A stretch of 64,000 bases of DNA from Nephrocerus scutellatus (GCA_947095585.1 OX352765.1:22660254-22724253), one strand, 5' to 3'; positions 22,595-33,837 are shown, counted from the first letter of the stretch. Numbers and translations are program-made. Notes: generated from the letters alone by a model not told the origin.

Positions 22595-23195
22595 TATTTT
22601 TCACAAAAAATAAATTCAACATAAACTATTATTATTTTGGGTACATCCTGTACGAAAACGTCAAAAATGGCATTGAGAATGGTCACACCAATACTTTAAC
22701 CGTCGGCGCTGCGCTATCGCCACAAACATGGTATGATGCAATAAGTAAAAAAACAACCCATAAAAATTAAAATTTTTCATCTAAATTCTCTAGAAAATCA
22801 TCGAAAGAGACATTTGACATCAGATGTTAAAATTGAAAAAGCTCAGATCATTTTATTCTGAGCACTTAGAGCACGCCCATACTCTGAGCAAATAAGAAAC
22901 ACGAGCATTTATCTTGAGAACTCTTTGACTGCTCTGAACTAATTTATGAAAACGCGAAATGACAGAATATTGTGAAAACTTGTTGTTTTATCTATAAGTT
23001 GATATCGACAACAAAAAAAACGACATCAATAAAAATACAATTCAGTAAATAAGTAAGTAAGTTGAATTAAGCATAAAACATGTATGTCTCGTTTCATTTG
23101 TGCGTGAGCTAAGATTTCTCTCTCTCTCTCCACCACCAAAACCATGCCGACTGCGCAGGACACACCGCACACAGTCATTAACAAGAACGACGGTA
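22595..23195. repeat. Duplicated segment with element end fragment
   Basis: 22595-22745 (AACATAAACTATTATTATT, GTACATCCTGTACGA, AAAAATGGCATTGAGA) recurs at 35175-35310. It is followed by a left-end fragment of the minisatellite-bearing element (AACAACCCATAAAAATTAAA at 22755) and about 400 bp of unassigned AT-rich DNA. Confidence 0.55.
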
Positions 23196-23830
23196 TCTGA
23201 TGCCACTATAAGAAAAAATGTATAAGGACCTTGCGCCCGAACCCGTGGCCCGATCACTACCAAATTTAAGAAAAAGTATTGTTTATTGGGTATACACATG
23301 TGTGTAAAATTTTAAAAAAAATTTTATTTTAAATTTGTATGGGAGCCCCACGAACCCGGGGCCCGATCACTTCCAAATTTTAAAAGAAAGAATTTTCACC
23401 GGAAATACACATGTGTACAATATTTCAGGAAAATCGGGCTTTAGGAAGTGTGTTAAAAATTGATAATTAAAAAAAAAAATTTTGTATGGGAGCACCCCGT
23501 CCCCGGGGCACGATCGCTTCAAAAATTTTACAAACAGTTTTGTCCATCGGAGATACACATGCGTATAAAATTTGAAGAAAATCGGGAATTTTTTTCATAA
23601 AATTTGTATTGGTGACCCCCCGACCCAGGGGCCCGATCTCTCCAAAAATTTTACAAAAAGTGTTTTCCATCGGAGATACACATTTGTATACAATTTTAAA
23701 AAAATCGGGTAAATTCTGTAAAATATTTGTATGGGAGCCCCCCGACCCCGAGGTCCGAGGGGCCTCAAATTTTAATAGAAAGTATTGTTTTAAAAAAGGA
23801 TTTAAAAAAGATCGGGCAGGGCTGTGTCGG
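23196..23830 (+). mobile_element. Minisatellite-bearing element core, about five units
   Basis: Repeated units of about 110-120 bp, each with a C/G-rich CCCCGACCC...GGGGCCCGATC block, TTTTACAAAAAGTGTTTTCC, ATCGGAGATACACATGTGTA and GAAAATCGGG. The units are diverged from each other. The open frames across it arise from the repeat. Confidence 0.75.
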
Positions 23831-23999
23831 GCCGCACAACCGTTGGTTTGACCGGAAATTCTATGTCAGCGAGTCACTTTTAGTAAAGTTTAGTAGATAA
23901 AACTGAGATCGAAAAAAAATTAATACAAAAGACACTGAATTTTTATTTCGACAATTTCGTTAAACATTGGCCTGTGATAAGATATATAAGATACATAAA

Positions 24000-24590
24000 G
24001 CATGATATCAACATTAATGTGTCTGGTACAATCGGATAATCTATAATGGTATTGCCCAATGTTGTCGTTTCTATGGGTAGCAACAATAGCAATGATTGTA
24101 TTTATGACCAACGCATCGGCACTAAAAATTAAAAAAAAAAATTAATAAAAACATAGCTGTTATATAAGAAATATATGTTCGTATTGAAAATTTAAAATAT
24201 TTTCTTATAACAGATTACAAATTTTACTTACGAGCCTCCTGTCTTGAAACATTATTTCTCCTTTCGCCTGCTAAAATTGCAAATATAATAGATTCGAAAT
24301 TATGAAGAATTTATTTCGTGATTTCTTACTTTCAAAGGCCACTGTTTTGTATTCAATGCTCGTTATCTCATCTGACCATTCCTCTTTAGATTTATTTATG
24401 GTGTATCCAACCGCAGCAGAAATGCAAACGAATAACTGTAAGTAATTTTGTTTTAATTTAATTCGTATTTTAATTTAGAATTAACAATTAAATAGTAAGA
24501 GTTGTGAGTATCAAGTAGCAGTCCTAATTTGGGTATATACCAAAAATTACTTACCAAAAAAGACAGGACCAATGGGCAAAACCAATTCAT
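24000..24590 (-). pseudogene. Gene C: truncated member of the secreted repeat family
   Basis: Recognisable exons: 24590-24555 (MNWFCPLVLSFL, donor GTAAGT), 24435-24330 (LFVCISAAVGYTIN and an acidic stretch, donor GTAAGA), 24270-24232 (GERRNNVSRQEA, donor GTAAGT). The start of the repeat exon is at 24121. Compared with gene B, about 11 nt around the FRPKR site are missing. The frame then reads L-P-M-R-W-S and stops within 20 nt of the acceptor. No YGSNVG array follows; only remnants near 24060-24115 align with gene B's exon start. Exons 1-3 keep frame, splice sites and promoter. A 66-residue secreted leftover could still be made, but loss of the repeat body argues for a pseudogene. Beyond 24000 the DNA matches 35450-35545. 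Confidence 0.75.
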
Positions 24591-24710
24591 GATGAATAGA
24601 TTTTTTAGTTGGGTTCAAATAAAAATTGCGGTGTGAATATTAAAATTTGCTTATAACAAGCAGCAAGACGGCTCCGTGAAACAATGGCTGGTTTTTAACT
24701 TTACGCTCAA

Positions 24711-24717
24711 ATTTATA
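24711..24717 (-). promoter_or_regulatory. TATA box of pseudogene C
   Basis: Same TTAATATAAATTTGAGCG block with a downstream AACCAGCCATTG-like motif as at gene F, and GTTTTACGTAATAGAACTC upstream. It appears intact although the gene body is lost. Confidence 0.55.
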
Positions 24718-24989
24718 TTAATTCAAGAAATGAGTTCTATTACGTAAAACTTCATATGCTCACGTCTAAGATAAGGGTTGTCAAAGTAATTAAATACTGT
24801 ATTAGTTTATGTGTTTTCGTGCGATGTTAACGCGCCTAAATATATAAGTAAGGTTTTTCGTGCGGTAAAATAAATAACAAAAAATGATTTTTTCGCAGCT
24901 TATACTGACTTCTTTCTTTATTGTTTCCAAACTCAACAGACTTAATCTAATTTACCTATACTTATAATAAATGTATACCATATTCTGTC

Positions 24990-25770
24990 GGTAACGTGTG
25001 GTGTTGGGTCAGCAGATTGTCGCTGTTCTGAGGCGTTGACCTGTGCAAACAAGTCACTTCACTCCCTCAGATCTGGCTACTATTTGCAGGGCGTATATTT
25101 GCACCTGTCTGTGCAGGTGCCCCCAAGACCACATTGCATCTACTAGACGGAGTTCAGAACCGCGCGTTAAAACTTATTGGTGACGTACATATCGCGAAAA
25201 CAATCGAATCGCTTGAGCATTGTAGGAATGTTTCCCGTCTGTCACTGTTTTATCGCTTTTTCCACAAGCGGTGTTCAAAAGAAATATCCAGATGCATCCG
25301 GCCCATTCTCCAACCCATCCGTAATACCCGTGCCTCAACTCGAGCTCACGGGTCCACCATTAAGCCTATCTTCGTACGTACTAACCAATTCAGAGATTCC
25401 TTCTTTAGCCGCACGATAATTATGTGGAATGAATTGCCTGATTCTGTGTCTCCGCATTTGTATGATCTGCAGTCAGTCGCGTCCATAGACATCTCATCTT
25501 TTCCTCTCCCTAATTTCCCAACGCCCACGCTGTATAAGGGTGCAAACCCCTTTAGCGTGTGTACATTATATATAAAAAAACGTATTTCGTGTTGCAAAGT
25601 CAGCAGACGGTCGCTGGTCGGTGGCGTTGACCTGTGGAAACAAGTTAAGGTATTTGGTGTTGTAAGCTCAGCATACTCTGTTGCTGTCGTTTGGTGTTGC
25701 AATGTCGGCATACTGACGCTGGTATGTGGCGTTGACCTGTGGGAACAAGTCAACGCATTTGGTGTTAACT
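24990..25770 (+). mobile_element. Jockey/CR1-type retrotransposon, 5'-truncated 3' end
   Basis: The plus-strand frame at 25134-25560 encodes the C-terminal tail seen in Jockey/CR1-type proteins: LLDGVQNRALKLIGD, SLEHCRNVSRLSLFYRFF, SRCIRPI, then FRDSFFSRTIIMWNELPDSV. The reverse transcriptase core is absent, as in 5'-truncated insertions. The 3' part has two to three diverged repeats of GGCGTTGACCTGTGGAAACAAGT with TTGGTGTTG. It is inserted in the region upstream of pseudogene C, separating the repeat that flanks gene B. Confidence 0.8.
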
Positions 25771-26130
25771 TATACAAGAAACAATCTTCTTTGACTTACA
25801 TACGTGAGAATTTCAAGAGGAGATACGCCCTAATAGTATCGGCAGCAGACTCTCGCAAAATATGTATAGATAATCAAAACCATTCTTAATTAGCTTAGCA
25901 ACGAGATTCGTTTTTTGATGATAGTTGAGAAGTTGCCACACATGTCGACTTCTATATATTTATTTGGCGCGAGCTTAATAATGTCGTCAGCAAAAAACAC
26001 TACCATAAAACCTTTCAGGAGGTAAGAAATGGAGCTTGATTTTGAATTCAGTACTCAGTCAATATTGGATATTCAAATTTGACTATGTATGTGCAAATCT
26101 TCGTGTTTTGTGAAGGTTCTAGTTATGTAG
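25770..26130. repeat. Upstream repeat of pseudogene C shared with gene B
   Basis: Matches 18780-19180 in order and orientation (CAATCTTCTTTGACTTACAT through GTGAAGGTTCTAG) with scattered differences. It shows that C and B arose from one duplication that included at least 1 kb upstream. Confidence 0.7.
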
Positions 26131-26137
26131 TTGGTAA

Positions 26138-26300
26138 TATAATAATAATATTCGGCGCAACAGATCGTTGCGGTCCAAGGCCTAGCTTTTCGCGACCATT
26201 TCTGTTGTGCATTTCATGTATATTTTTGGACATAAATAGAAAGGACCTACAATTTAAGTCCGGATCCGAACGGCGAATTGAGAAGCCTTCTGTGACCAGT
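26138..26300 (-). mobile_element. tRNA-derived SINE, tail half only
   Basis: Body sequence CGGATCCGAACGGCGAATTG and the AATAATAATATTCGGCGC tail are present. The tRNA-like head is missing: body sequence passes straight into minisatellite-element sequence near 26300. Confidence 0.7.
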
Positions 26301-26640
26301 TATTACCCTACAAACCCGGGGCCCGGGGTCTACAAAATTTTTACAAAAAGTGTTGTCTATCGGATATACAACGCGTATGTAAAATTTGAAGAAAATCGGG
26401 TTAATTTTCTTAAAAACATTTTATGGGGTCTCCAAAATTTTTACAATTTTGTCCATCAGAGATACACATGTGTATAAAATTTTAAGAAAATCGAGTAAAA
26501 TTTTGTAAAATATTTGTATGGGAGCCCCCCGACCCAGTGGCCCGATGGGAATACACATGTGTGCGAAATTTCAATAAAATCGGGCTTTTGGAAGTGGGTT
26601 AAAAATTGATCGCAAGATTCCACGCAGACGACCGACGACC
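26300..26640 (+). mobile_element. Minisatellite-bearing element, right part
   Basis: Three core units, then the right-end sequence AAGTGGGTTAAAAATTGATC and CAAGATTCCACGCAGACGACC. The same right end is seen at 30345-30400. The left part is missing. Confidence 0.7.
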
Positions 26641-28600
26641 GACATCCGTGCCACGTCTTCGTCTCTGATTGGGTTTTTATAACTGTGTTGTTTGGAAGGG
26701 TGATTATTAATCCTCTGCACCGACTCACAGAATTTTTTCTCCCCGTTCTTTTCCCGGGCACTCGAAACAAGATGAGTTCCGTTTTGTTTGCATTTATCTT
26801 CAATGCCCACTTGAGATAGTAGTCCCAAAGATTTCGGAGGTCTTCGGCCACTCTTCGGGCAGCTATCTCAGGAGAGAGAGAAACGGCATACGTGATGGAG
26901 TCATCCGCGTAAAGCATGCTGCTAGTTCCGGCTGTATTGGTGGGTTGATCCGCCGTTTCCGCCGCCGTAGATGTTGAAAAGGACCGGGCCAAGTCTGGAA
27001 CCTTGAAGAACTCCGGCTTTAATATCTTTCCTTGTGGATGAGTCGCCAAAAATCTGTACAAAAAAGAAAGAGAAAATTTTTAATTATTTTTACAATATAA
27101 TTGGGGAAACCAAATCTAATACGTTTGAACAGTAATCCATACACTATCGAAGGCTTTTTCGATGTCTAGCAAACAGGCTACTGTACTGCTTTTAACGTTC
27201 AGTCATCGAGTGACGTTACTGTGAAGTTTCAGCAGAGGGTGCATCTCGGAAACCGAATTGAAAGGAAGGAATAAGGCTTCTTTCCGAACAAAACGTATTG
27301 ATCCTTTTACGGATGAAAGACTCGAATACTTTACTGATACAACACAGTAAAGCTATTGGACGGTAACCAGTTACACTTGAGCGGTCAGTTTTCTTGGGTA
27401 CTGGTACTATTTTGGCCACCTTTCAGTTGTCTGGAAAGTAACCATTGTTAAGGCAATTGTTGAAAATTATGGTTAACATCAAGATTGCCATGCCCGGTAA
27501 CTTTTTAAGCAAAAAATTAGAAATCCCGTCAATGCCCGATGATTTTTTTGAGTTTCCACTCATTGTTAAATCACTGACAATAGCTGTTTTGGTACACATT
27601 TCATCGTCTACGGGCGCTCTAGCGGGGTTTTCTTAACTAAACCGCACTACAGGATTACTTGCAGAAGTGGCAACTTCCACAAGACTTTCCACCTCTTCCA
27701 AAAAATCTGGAAGATGGGTTAGTGGTCGGTCCGTAAAGCTCCTTTCAAAATGGCAGGCAAAAGTTTAGGACTGGATGCTACTTGATCTCCAAACGTGATA
27801 CTCTCTGGTCGGAAAGCGTATTTCCATTCCTTAAAAGCATCAGGACCTGGTTTGATGTTCTGGAGCCGTTTGGTCAGGTCATCTTCCTGGTAACTCCGCA
27901 GTGCTTGACGAAACATGTTCACTGTACAACGCAGTTGCGAAAGTACAGTCTGGTATTCGTCGTTGACTGTATCAAGAGTCCCGTTAAAAATGCTCTGCAG
28001 GCGCTTCCTCAGCCGTTGCTTGTGAGCATATATATATATATGAAGTTGGTGGTGATGAAGGTCTGGAACTTGCAGACAAGAAGTCTTGTGGAGATTAGAG
28101 ATTGAGCCCCGCGCTTACCCGGCTTTCGCCATTAAGCATACTCCTTATTTCATATCACTCAACAGGAAACCCTATAATTTTATATTCCGTGGTAAGGTCC
28201 TGCATCATTCCAAATATAAATCATGCTGCAGATTGACCCCCACGGGTAGGAACTTGCAGACAATCTTCTTCTTTTAGCCTTTACTGGCATGGTTTCGGGA
28301 GATGATCGTTCCTTACGACTATCTTCGTCGCTAGAATTATCCCCTCCGCCGCTGCTGGATTCGGACGCTTCAGTATCCGATTCCTCGACAACGCTCATAT
28401 TTTCCTCCTCTGAAGTCGCTGAATCGCACAGCTGATTCACTTCATCCAGCCTTTGGTACAACGACAAGAGGAAATATCCACCATGGTTGGTGACTCGTTG
28501 CTTAATGAAGGATAAGACCTCGTTTACTTTATCCTTCCTTTTTGCTTTTTTCCCCATTTTATAGGAATGATCGAACGGAAAACCTTTTCTGAAAATAAAT
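26640..28600 (-). mobile_element. Jockey/CR1-type retrotransposon relic 2
   Basis: Minus strand, 5' to 3': an ORF1-like start at 28557 (MGKKAKRKDKVNEVLSFIKQ, then an acidic Ser/Glu stretch and KAKRRR); an RT linker near 27720-27920 (FKEWKYAFRPE); VAKIVPVPKKTDRSSVTGYR and ISKVFESFIRKRI near 27250-27420; LDIEKAFDSVW near 27150; MLYADDS near 26915, the catalytic Y-A-D-D; then LKINANKTELILF. Frameshifts and missing pieces are evident, including the endonuclease. The ORF1-like assignment is weaker than the RT. Confidence 0.65.
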
Positions 28601-28828
28601 TGCAAATAACTGGAAAAAAATATATCTGAAATTAAAAAATAATTAGTGAAATTATAAAAAATAATTTTTTGCTCTTTAGTTGATTACTAATACAAAAACG
28701 TTTGGGATATTTTTAAGTATGTATCTGTGTAGAGAAGGTTTTGGCAATATGCATGTTCTCAATCTCAATCGCAATATTGGTGTTTTCCTCCGAACACAAA
28801 ATGTTCGATTTCATCTGTGATATATAAA

Positions 28829-29347
28829 GGGTGTTTTTTTGGGAGGTTTGTTTTTCCGATAGATGTCGTTTTATTTTATGACAGTTGTTTTGACAGCTCA
28901 AAGTGGCATTTCTACTCAGTATTGTTTGGCAAATCATTATGAAAAAAAAAAAAAAAAAAAAAAAATGACATTTGTGAAAAATAGTCGTGGTAGCCATATG
29001 CCAGAAATTGTGTTTATCTTATATAAACACGTTATATCTAACGGGTGTTTTTTTAAGAGGTTGCCGATTTTTTTTTTTGAATAAAACACATATAAAATTA
29101 TGAAATGACCAACATTTTTTTTTATTTGGTAGATAATTTTTTGGCATTTAACATTTAAACACAATTTCTGGCATATGGCTACCACGACTATTTTTCACAA
29201 ATGTCATTTTTTTTTTTTTTTTTTTTTTTTTTTTCATAATGATTTGCCAAACAATACTGAGTAGAAATGCCACTTTGAGCTGTCAAAACAACTGTCATAA
29301 AATAAAACGACATCTATCGGAAAAACAAACCTCCCAAAAAAACACCC
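28829..29347. repeat. Long near-perfect palindrome (foldback) with mariner-like termini
   Basis: The left arm (28829-29014) and right arm (29157-29347) are reverse complements almost throughout. They start and end with GGGTGTTTTTTTGGGAGG / CCTCCCAAAAAAACACCC and include an A24/T26-type homopolymer in each arm. The 140-bp spacer carries another GGGTGTTTTTTTAAGAGG. The terminus resembles those of insect mariner relatives. No transposase is present. The several open frames here are repeat artefacts. Confidence 0.85.
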
Positions 29348-29477
29348 GTTACATGTATCCTCTGATTACGACATTTGTGTTTGTATTTACAATATACATA
29401 TATTCCCATGTTGGAATACGCATGTTGTTGTCTACTTGCCGTCATGCGTTGGCGAGCAGACTTGGTAATTTCTTGTA

Positions 29478-30445
29478 GAAAAAAAACAACCCATAAAAAT
29501 TAAAATTTTTCATGTAAATTCTCTAATAGAAGATGGGTATGTGTTAAAATTTGAAGAAAATCGGGCTAATTTTTAAAAAATTTACATGGACACCACACGG
29601 GTCTCGGGGCCCTATCACTCCAACAAATTTTCAAAAAGTTTTGTCCATCAGTGATACACATGTGCTTAAAATTTGAAGAAAATCGAGCTAATTTTTAAAA
29701 AATGTATGTGGACACCCTTCAGCAGGCCTCATGGCCTTTACAAAAAAATGTGTCCATCGGAGATACACAGGCGTATAAAATTTGAATAAAATCGGGCTAA
29801 TTTTTAAAAAATTTACATGGACACCACACGGGTCTCGGGGCCCTCCAACAAATTTTCAAAAAGTTTTGTCCATCAGTGATACACATGTGCTTAAAATTTG
29901 AAGAAAATCGAGCTAATTTTTAAAAAATGTATGTGGACACCCTTCAGCAGGCCTCATGGCCTTTACAAAAAAATGTGTCCATCGGAGATACACAGGCGTA
30001 TAAAATTTGAAGAAAATCGGGTTAATTTTTTTGAAAAATTTATATGGGGCCCCAAGACCCCGGCCACCAAATTTTTTGAAAAAAGGGTTGTCCATCGGAG
30101 ATAGACACATATATAAAATTTAAAAAAAAATGGGGCCCAATGACCCTGGGGCGCGGGGTCTCCAAAATTTTACAAAAAGTGTTTTCCATCGGAGATAGAT
30201 ACGTATATAAAATTTGAAGAAAATCGGCTAAATTTTTTTAAAAAAATTGGAGCCCAATGACCCCGGGGCCCGGCGTCTACAAAATGTTTACAAAAAGTGT
30301 TTTCTATCGGAGATACACGCGTTTATAAAATTTGAAGAAAATCGGGCTTTGAGAAGTGGGTTAAAAATTGATCGCAAGATTCCACGACAGACGACCGACG
30401 ACCGACCCACGGACAAGTGAAGTTATAATAGAGAATTTAAAAATG
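29478..30445 (+). mobile_element. Minisatellite-bearing element, longest copy
   Basis: Left end AACAACCCATAAAAATTAAA, then ATGTAAATTCTCTAATAG. About eight core units follow, with an internal higher-order duplication: 29560-29760 is repeated as 29785-29990. The right end is AAGTGGGTTAAAAATTGATCG, a GACGACCGACGACCGACC run and AAGTTATAATAGAGAATTT. TTCTCTAATAG at the left and TAATAGAGAA at the right form a short inverted match, which suggests a terminal-inverted-repeat element. No coding capacity. Confidence 0.75.
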
Positions 30446-30904
30446 TTCTCTTGTTTTTGCAAACCGGTTTATGATTTATCAGCGGTGCTCAGGTCATTGA
30501 CGTCATCAGCGGTTGCATAGTGTTTGTTGATTTTTGGTTTATGCGTGGGAATACATTTACACCTAATGCCCGAGCGTGAGGTGGACAGACGTTCTCTCAG
30601 GCGAAATCGCTGTTGTGTGCAATAGTGATCATCTACCTATATGCACTGGTTGCCCACAAATAGAGATCGGTGGCGTTAGATTTGTTGTTAGGGTTGTTGG
30701 TTTGCGTAGTGGTGGTTCTGTCCAATGCAATATGATTTATGTGATATCGGCCATCGCTCGCAAGAAATGAAGAAAAGAGGAGAAAAAAGAAACATTTGCC
30801 ATTTCGCCGTCAATTGAGCGACTTTTGAGTCACTTTAACAATTGTTAAAAATGCCGTCGGTACATCCGAGTGAACATTGAAAACTACATTTTGAGTTTAT
30901 TTCA
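30446..30904. other. Unassigned DNA between two elements
   Basis: About 460 bp, less AT-rich than its neighbours. No gene, RNA or repeat partner was recognised. A 64-codon frame at 30576-30770 is not supported by anything else. Confidence 0.3.
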
Positions 30905-31800
30905 ATAAGTTTATGTCTATGAAAGGTGTTCCGGCACTAGACGCTAGTGGTCTGGTTTGGTTCACTGATGTATCAAAGATAGAATCTGGAGTTGGTTCTG
31001 GCATCTTCGGACCCAATACAAAGGTCTCGATACCAATGGGAGAAGGTCCCACGGTCTTTCAGACTGAACTCCAAGCCATAGAGATATGCGCTAGGATAAT
31101 CCTTAGTAAAGGCATTAAGGGCGCGAGAATATATATCTATTCAGATAGCCAGGCAGCACTCAAAGCTCTGTCGTCCAATTCAATGGAGTCGTTAACAGTT
31201 AAAAGCTGCAACGATGTACTGCAATCTCTGGCCAGACACAACAGGGTTATGCTCGGTTGGATGCCAGATTATCGAGGAATTGCAGGCAACGAAACTGCAG
31301 ATGAACTGGCTATGGCTGGTGCGGAATCTGCGTTCATACGACCTGAACCCTTTTGTGGCGTCAATTGGAGTGCCGCCACAAAACTGATTAACTGTTGGGA
31401 AAGCAAACTTCGCCTTCGATTTAGATAAAGGCAGCATTAGGATGCTAGTGAGTTTTCTAACTGGCCGCTGTGGCTTAAGGTATCATTTTAATAAAATTGG
31501 TGTGGGCTCTGTGACAGAATGTAGGTTCTGTGCGGAGGATGAGGAGTCATCCGAACACGTTCTCTGCGAATGCCCAGCACTTATTTGGTTAAGGAGACGC
31601 ACATTCAATAAGGAATTATGCTCGGCAGGTAGTTGAAAAAAGCTCTGCTACTAAGGACATTCTGTCTTTCATCAGGAATTTCGTATGTCTATTACAAAAT
31701 TAATGCCCTATTGATACAATAGATCTTTTAGGTCGCGGTGTCAGTCACTTGGAGGGTTATCCAAAAAAAAATTACGTCTATAAAAAAAGGCTTGTAAATT
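30905..31800 (+). mobile_element. LOA-like retrotransposon relic 3 (RNase H and C-terminal zinc motif)
   Basis: The frame at 30913-31428 is an RNase H domain: LVWFTDVSK (first Asp), TELQAIEI (Glu), IYSDSQAALKAL (Asp) and GNETADELA (last Asp). All four acidic positions are kept. After a short frame change, 31442-31636 carries the C-terminal CRFCAEDEESSEHVLCECP zinc-binding motif. Nearly the same protein is encoded at 39960-40560. The endonuclease and RT are missing. Confidence 0.8.
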
Positions 31801-31844
31801 AATTAATTGATTTCCAGACATGTTATGTGGAAAAAATTCTCATG

Positions 31845-32246
31845 TGAAGAATTTTGTTCCTCACACCTATTCGCAAGAGGTGGGACACAATGAAAAATAC
31901 TTCACGTAGTGAAAAATGATCACGTCGGGGTAACCAAATGTTGACAGTGCTTTTACTGCCAATAATGTAAGATCACGGTTCTTGTACCGTGACTAATTTG
32001 ATGTAACTAGTGCAGTACTAGGTACATCAATATTGGAGAAATCGCAACAAAATTAATCTTTCCGTGACAAGTTATTACCCTCGGAACGTTTATCACCCAT
32101 TCGCGAGAGGTGGGGCGTAATGAAAAATACTTCACGTCGTGAAAAATGATCACATCATGGTACATCAATATTGGAGAAATCGCAACAAAATTAATCTTTC
32201 CGTGACAAGTTATTACCTTCGGAACGTTTGTCATCCATTCCCGAGA
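31845..32246. repeat. Mosaic of SINE-body and BEL-flank repeats
   Basis: Alternating pieces of the SINE body (CATTCGCGAGAGGTGGGGCG, GTGACAAGTTATTACC) and of the TGTTGACAGTGCTTTTACTGCC repeat found at both ends of the BEL fragment. Blocks starting at 31939, about 32060 and about 32160 suggest local tandem duplication. No gene. Confidence 0.55.
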
Positions 32247-32380
32247 TGTTGACAGTGCTTTTACTGCCAATAATGTTAGATCACGGTTCTTGTACCGTGA
32301 CTAAATTGATGTAACTGGTGCAGTACTAGGTACTTCAATATTGGAGAAATTGCAACAAAATGAAATACACGATTTGGTAG
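32247..32380 (+). repeat. Left arm of inverted repeat flanking the BEL fragment
   Basis: Starts TGTTGACAGTGCTTTTACTG and ends CACGATTTGGTAG; the reverse complement of 33697-33830 with only a few mismatches, 134 bp each. TGTTGAC is a plausible LTR start, but the inverted arrangement is not that of an LTR pair. Confidence 0.8.
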
Positions 32381-33009
32381 TTAAACGATATCTGAACATA
32401 AGTCTATTTTATTCACCTTTTATGCATAGAAATTGCTTACACTATCACAAACTAATTATTAACTTTTATTAAACAAATTGTTTTCTTTGTAGCTATATTG
32501 TAAGGTGCATGTAAATTCTATAAAACAAATTGCTTACTTAGCCATATAACAAGACAATGACACGAAAGTGTGCGGAAAAGAAAACAACCAAAATTGAGTT
32601 AATTGTGCTGAATGTTGCTATTGGAGCTAGGGTGATTGTACATAAACAAAATTAAAGCTAGTAACATGAGCTTATGCAATGTGCAGAAAAAGTGCAATAC
32701 AAACAATATTCGAGGTTAATAATATAAATAAAAAAATGAGGTTATGGACTTATAACTAACATGTCTTAACATCCTGCCTCATTGAATGTAATTCAATAAT
32801 CTGGTTAGGTGGTGATTCTACATTATGTTCTTCTGGTCTTCTTGGTGCGGGAACAGGATATTCGGCTGCTCGCTGGCTGCAAACCCGCAGTTTCTATGCT
32901 AGTGTGATACATGCTCCGAGGAGCATAAACAGTCCGTCTGAACTTATGGACACACCTCATCCAAATGCAATTTTGGAGGATATAGAAAATTCTCAAAGCG
33001 ACACAATAC

Positions 33010-33703
33010 ACTTTTGCATTTGGAGCAGTTTCTGAAACCGTCAACAAATAATTTACTCACCAGAAGTAATTTTCCATCAACTTCAGAAGATCAGACAAAG
33101 GACCAATCAATTACATTAGCAACGCAAGGATGTCATAGAAATCAAAGCTACGTTTTCCCCACTACCAGCATCATCAACTTGACAAATCAGCATGGTAAGA
33201 TCATTTAATGCAAGGCCATACTGGATTCTGGATCGCAGTTAAATTTTATTACCGAAGGAACCATAAAGAAACTTGGTGTATCAACTATCTATCAGGTATT
33301 GGTATATTCAAGGTATTGGTCAAGAGACCCAACAGGCAAAGAAGAGAGTCAGCATACAGCTCGGTTCTTGTCTCAATGCATTTTCTATAAGGATGGAGGC
33401 TCATGTGCTCCCAAAAATAGTTGCAAATCAACCCAGCAAATTATTTGACATTCAATCCTGGAAGATTCCAGACAACTTCCACTTGCGGATCCCACATTTA
33501 ACAAACCGGGTCCGATCGACGTGCCCATTGGAGCTGAGTTGTATTACTCACATCTCTCAGTAGGGCAGATCAGATTGGGTCAAGCCAGGCCCACGTTGCA
33601 GAATACAGTATTTGGTTGGACAGTCTCCGGAAAAATAGAAGGCACTCAGGATGTGAATGCTGTGTGTGAAATATGCTGTGCAGACGAAACACTTGACTAC
33701 TAA
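33010..33703 (+). mobile_element. BEL/Pao retrotransposon fragment (protease to RT boundary)
   Basis: Plus-strand frames show the retropepsin segment with the catalytic DSGSQLNFI motif near 33215-33265. Further on come HLADPTFNKPGPIDVPIGAE-like and GQIRLGQARPTLQNTVFGWT segments, typical of the region between protease and reverse transcriptase in BEL/Pao elements. There is at least one stop after the KII residues and several frame changes; gag, RT core and integrase are absent. It is a dead fragment framed by inverted repeats. Confidence 0.75.
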
Positions 33704-33830
33704 ATCGTGTATTTCATTTTGTTGCGATTTCTCCAATATTGATGTACCTAGTACTGCACTAGTTACATCAAATTAGTCACGGTACAAGAACCGTGATCTA
33801 TCATTATTGGCAGTAAAAGCACTGTCAACA
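33697..33830 (-). repeat. Right arm of inverted repeat flanking the BEL fragment
   Basis: Reverse-complement partner of 32247-32380. It begins inside the last codons of the broken BEL frame and ends ACTGTCAACA. Confidence 0.8.
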
Positions 33831-33837
33831 CCGCCTT

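Noticed and set aside
28180..28605. Acidic Ser/Glu-rich ORF as an independent host gene
   Set aside because: It lies directly upstream of, and in the same orientation as, Jockey-type RT pieces, so it is better read as that element's ORF1-like region.
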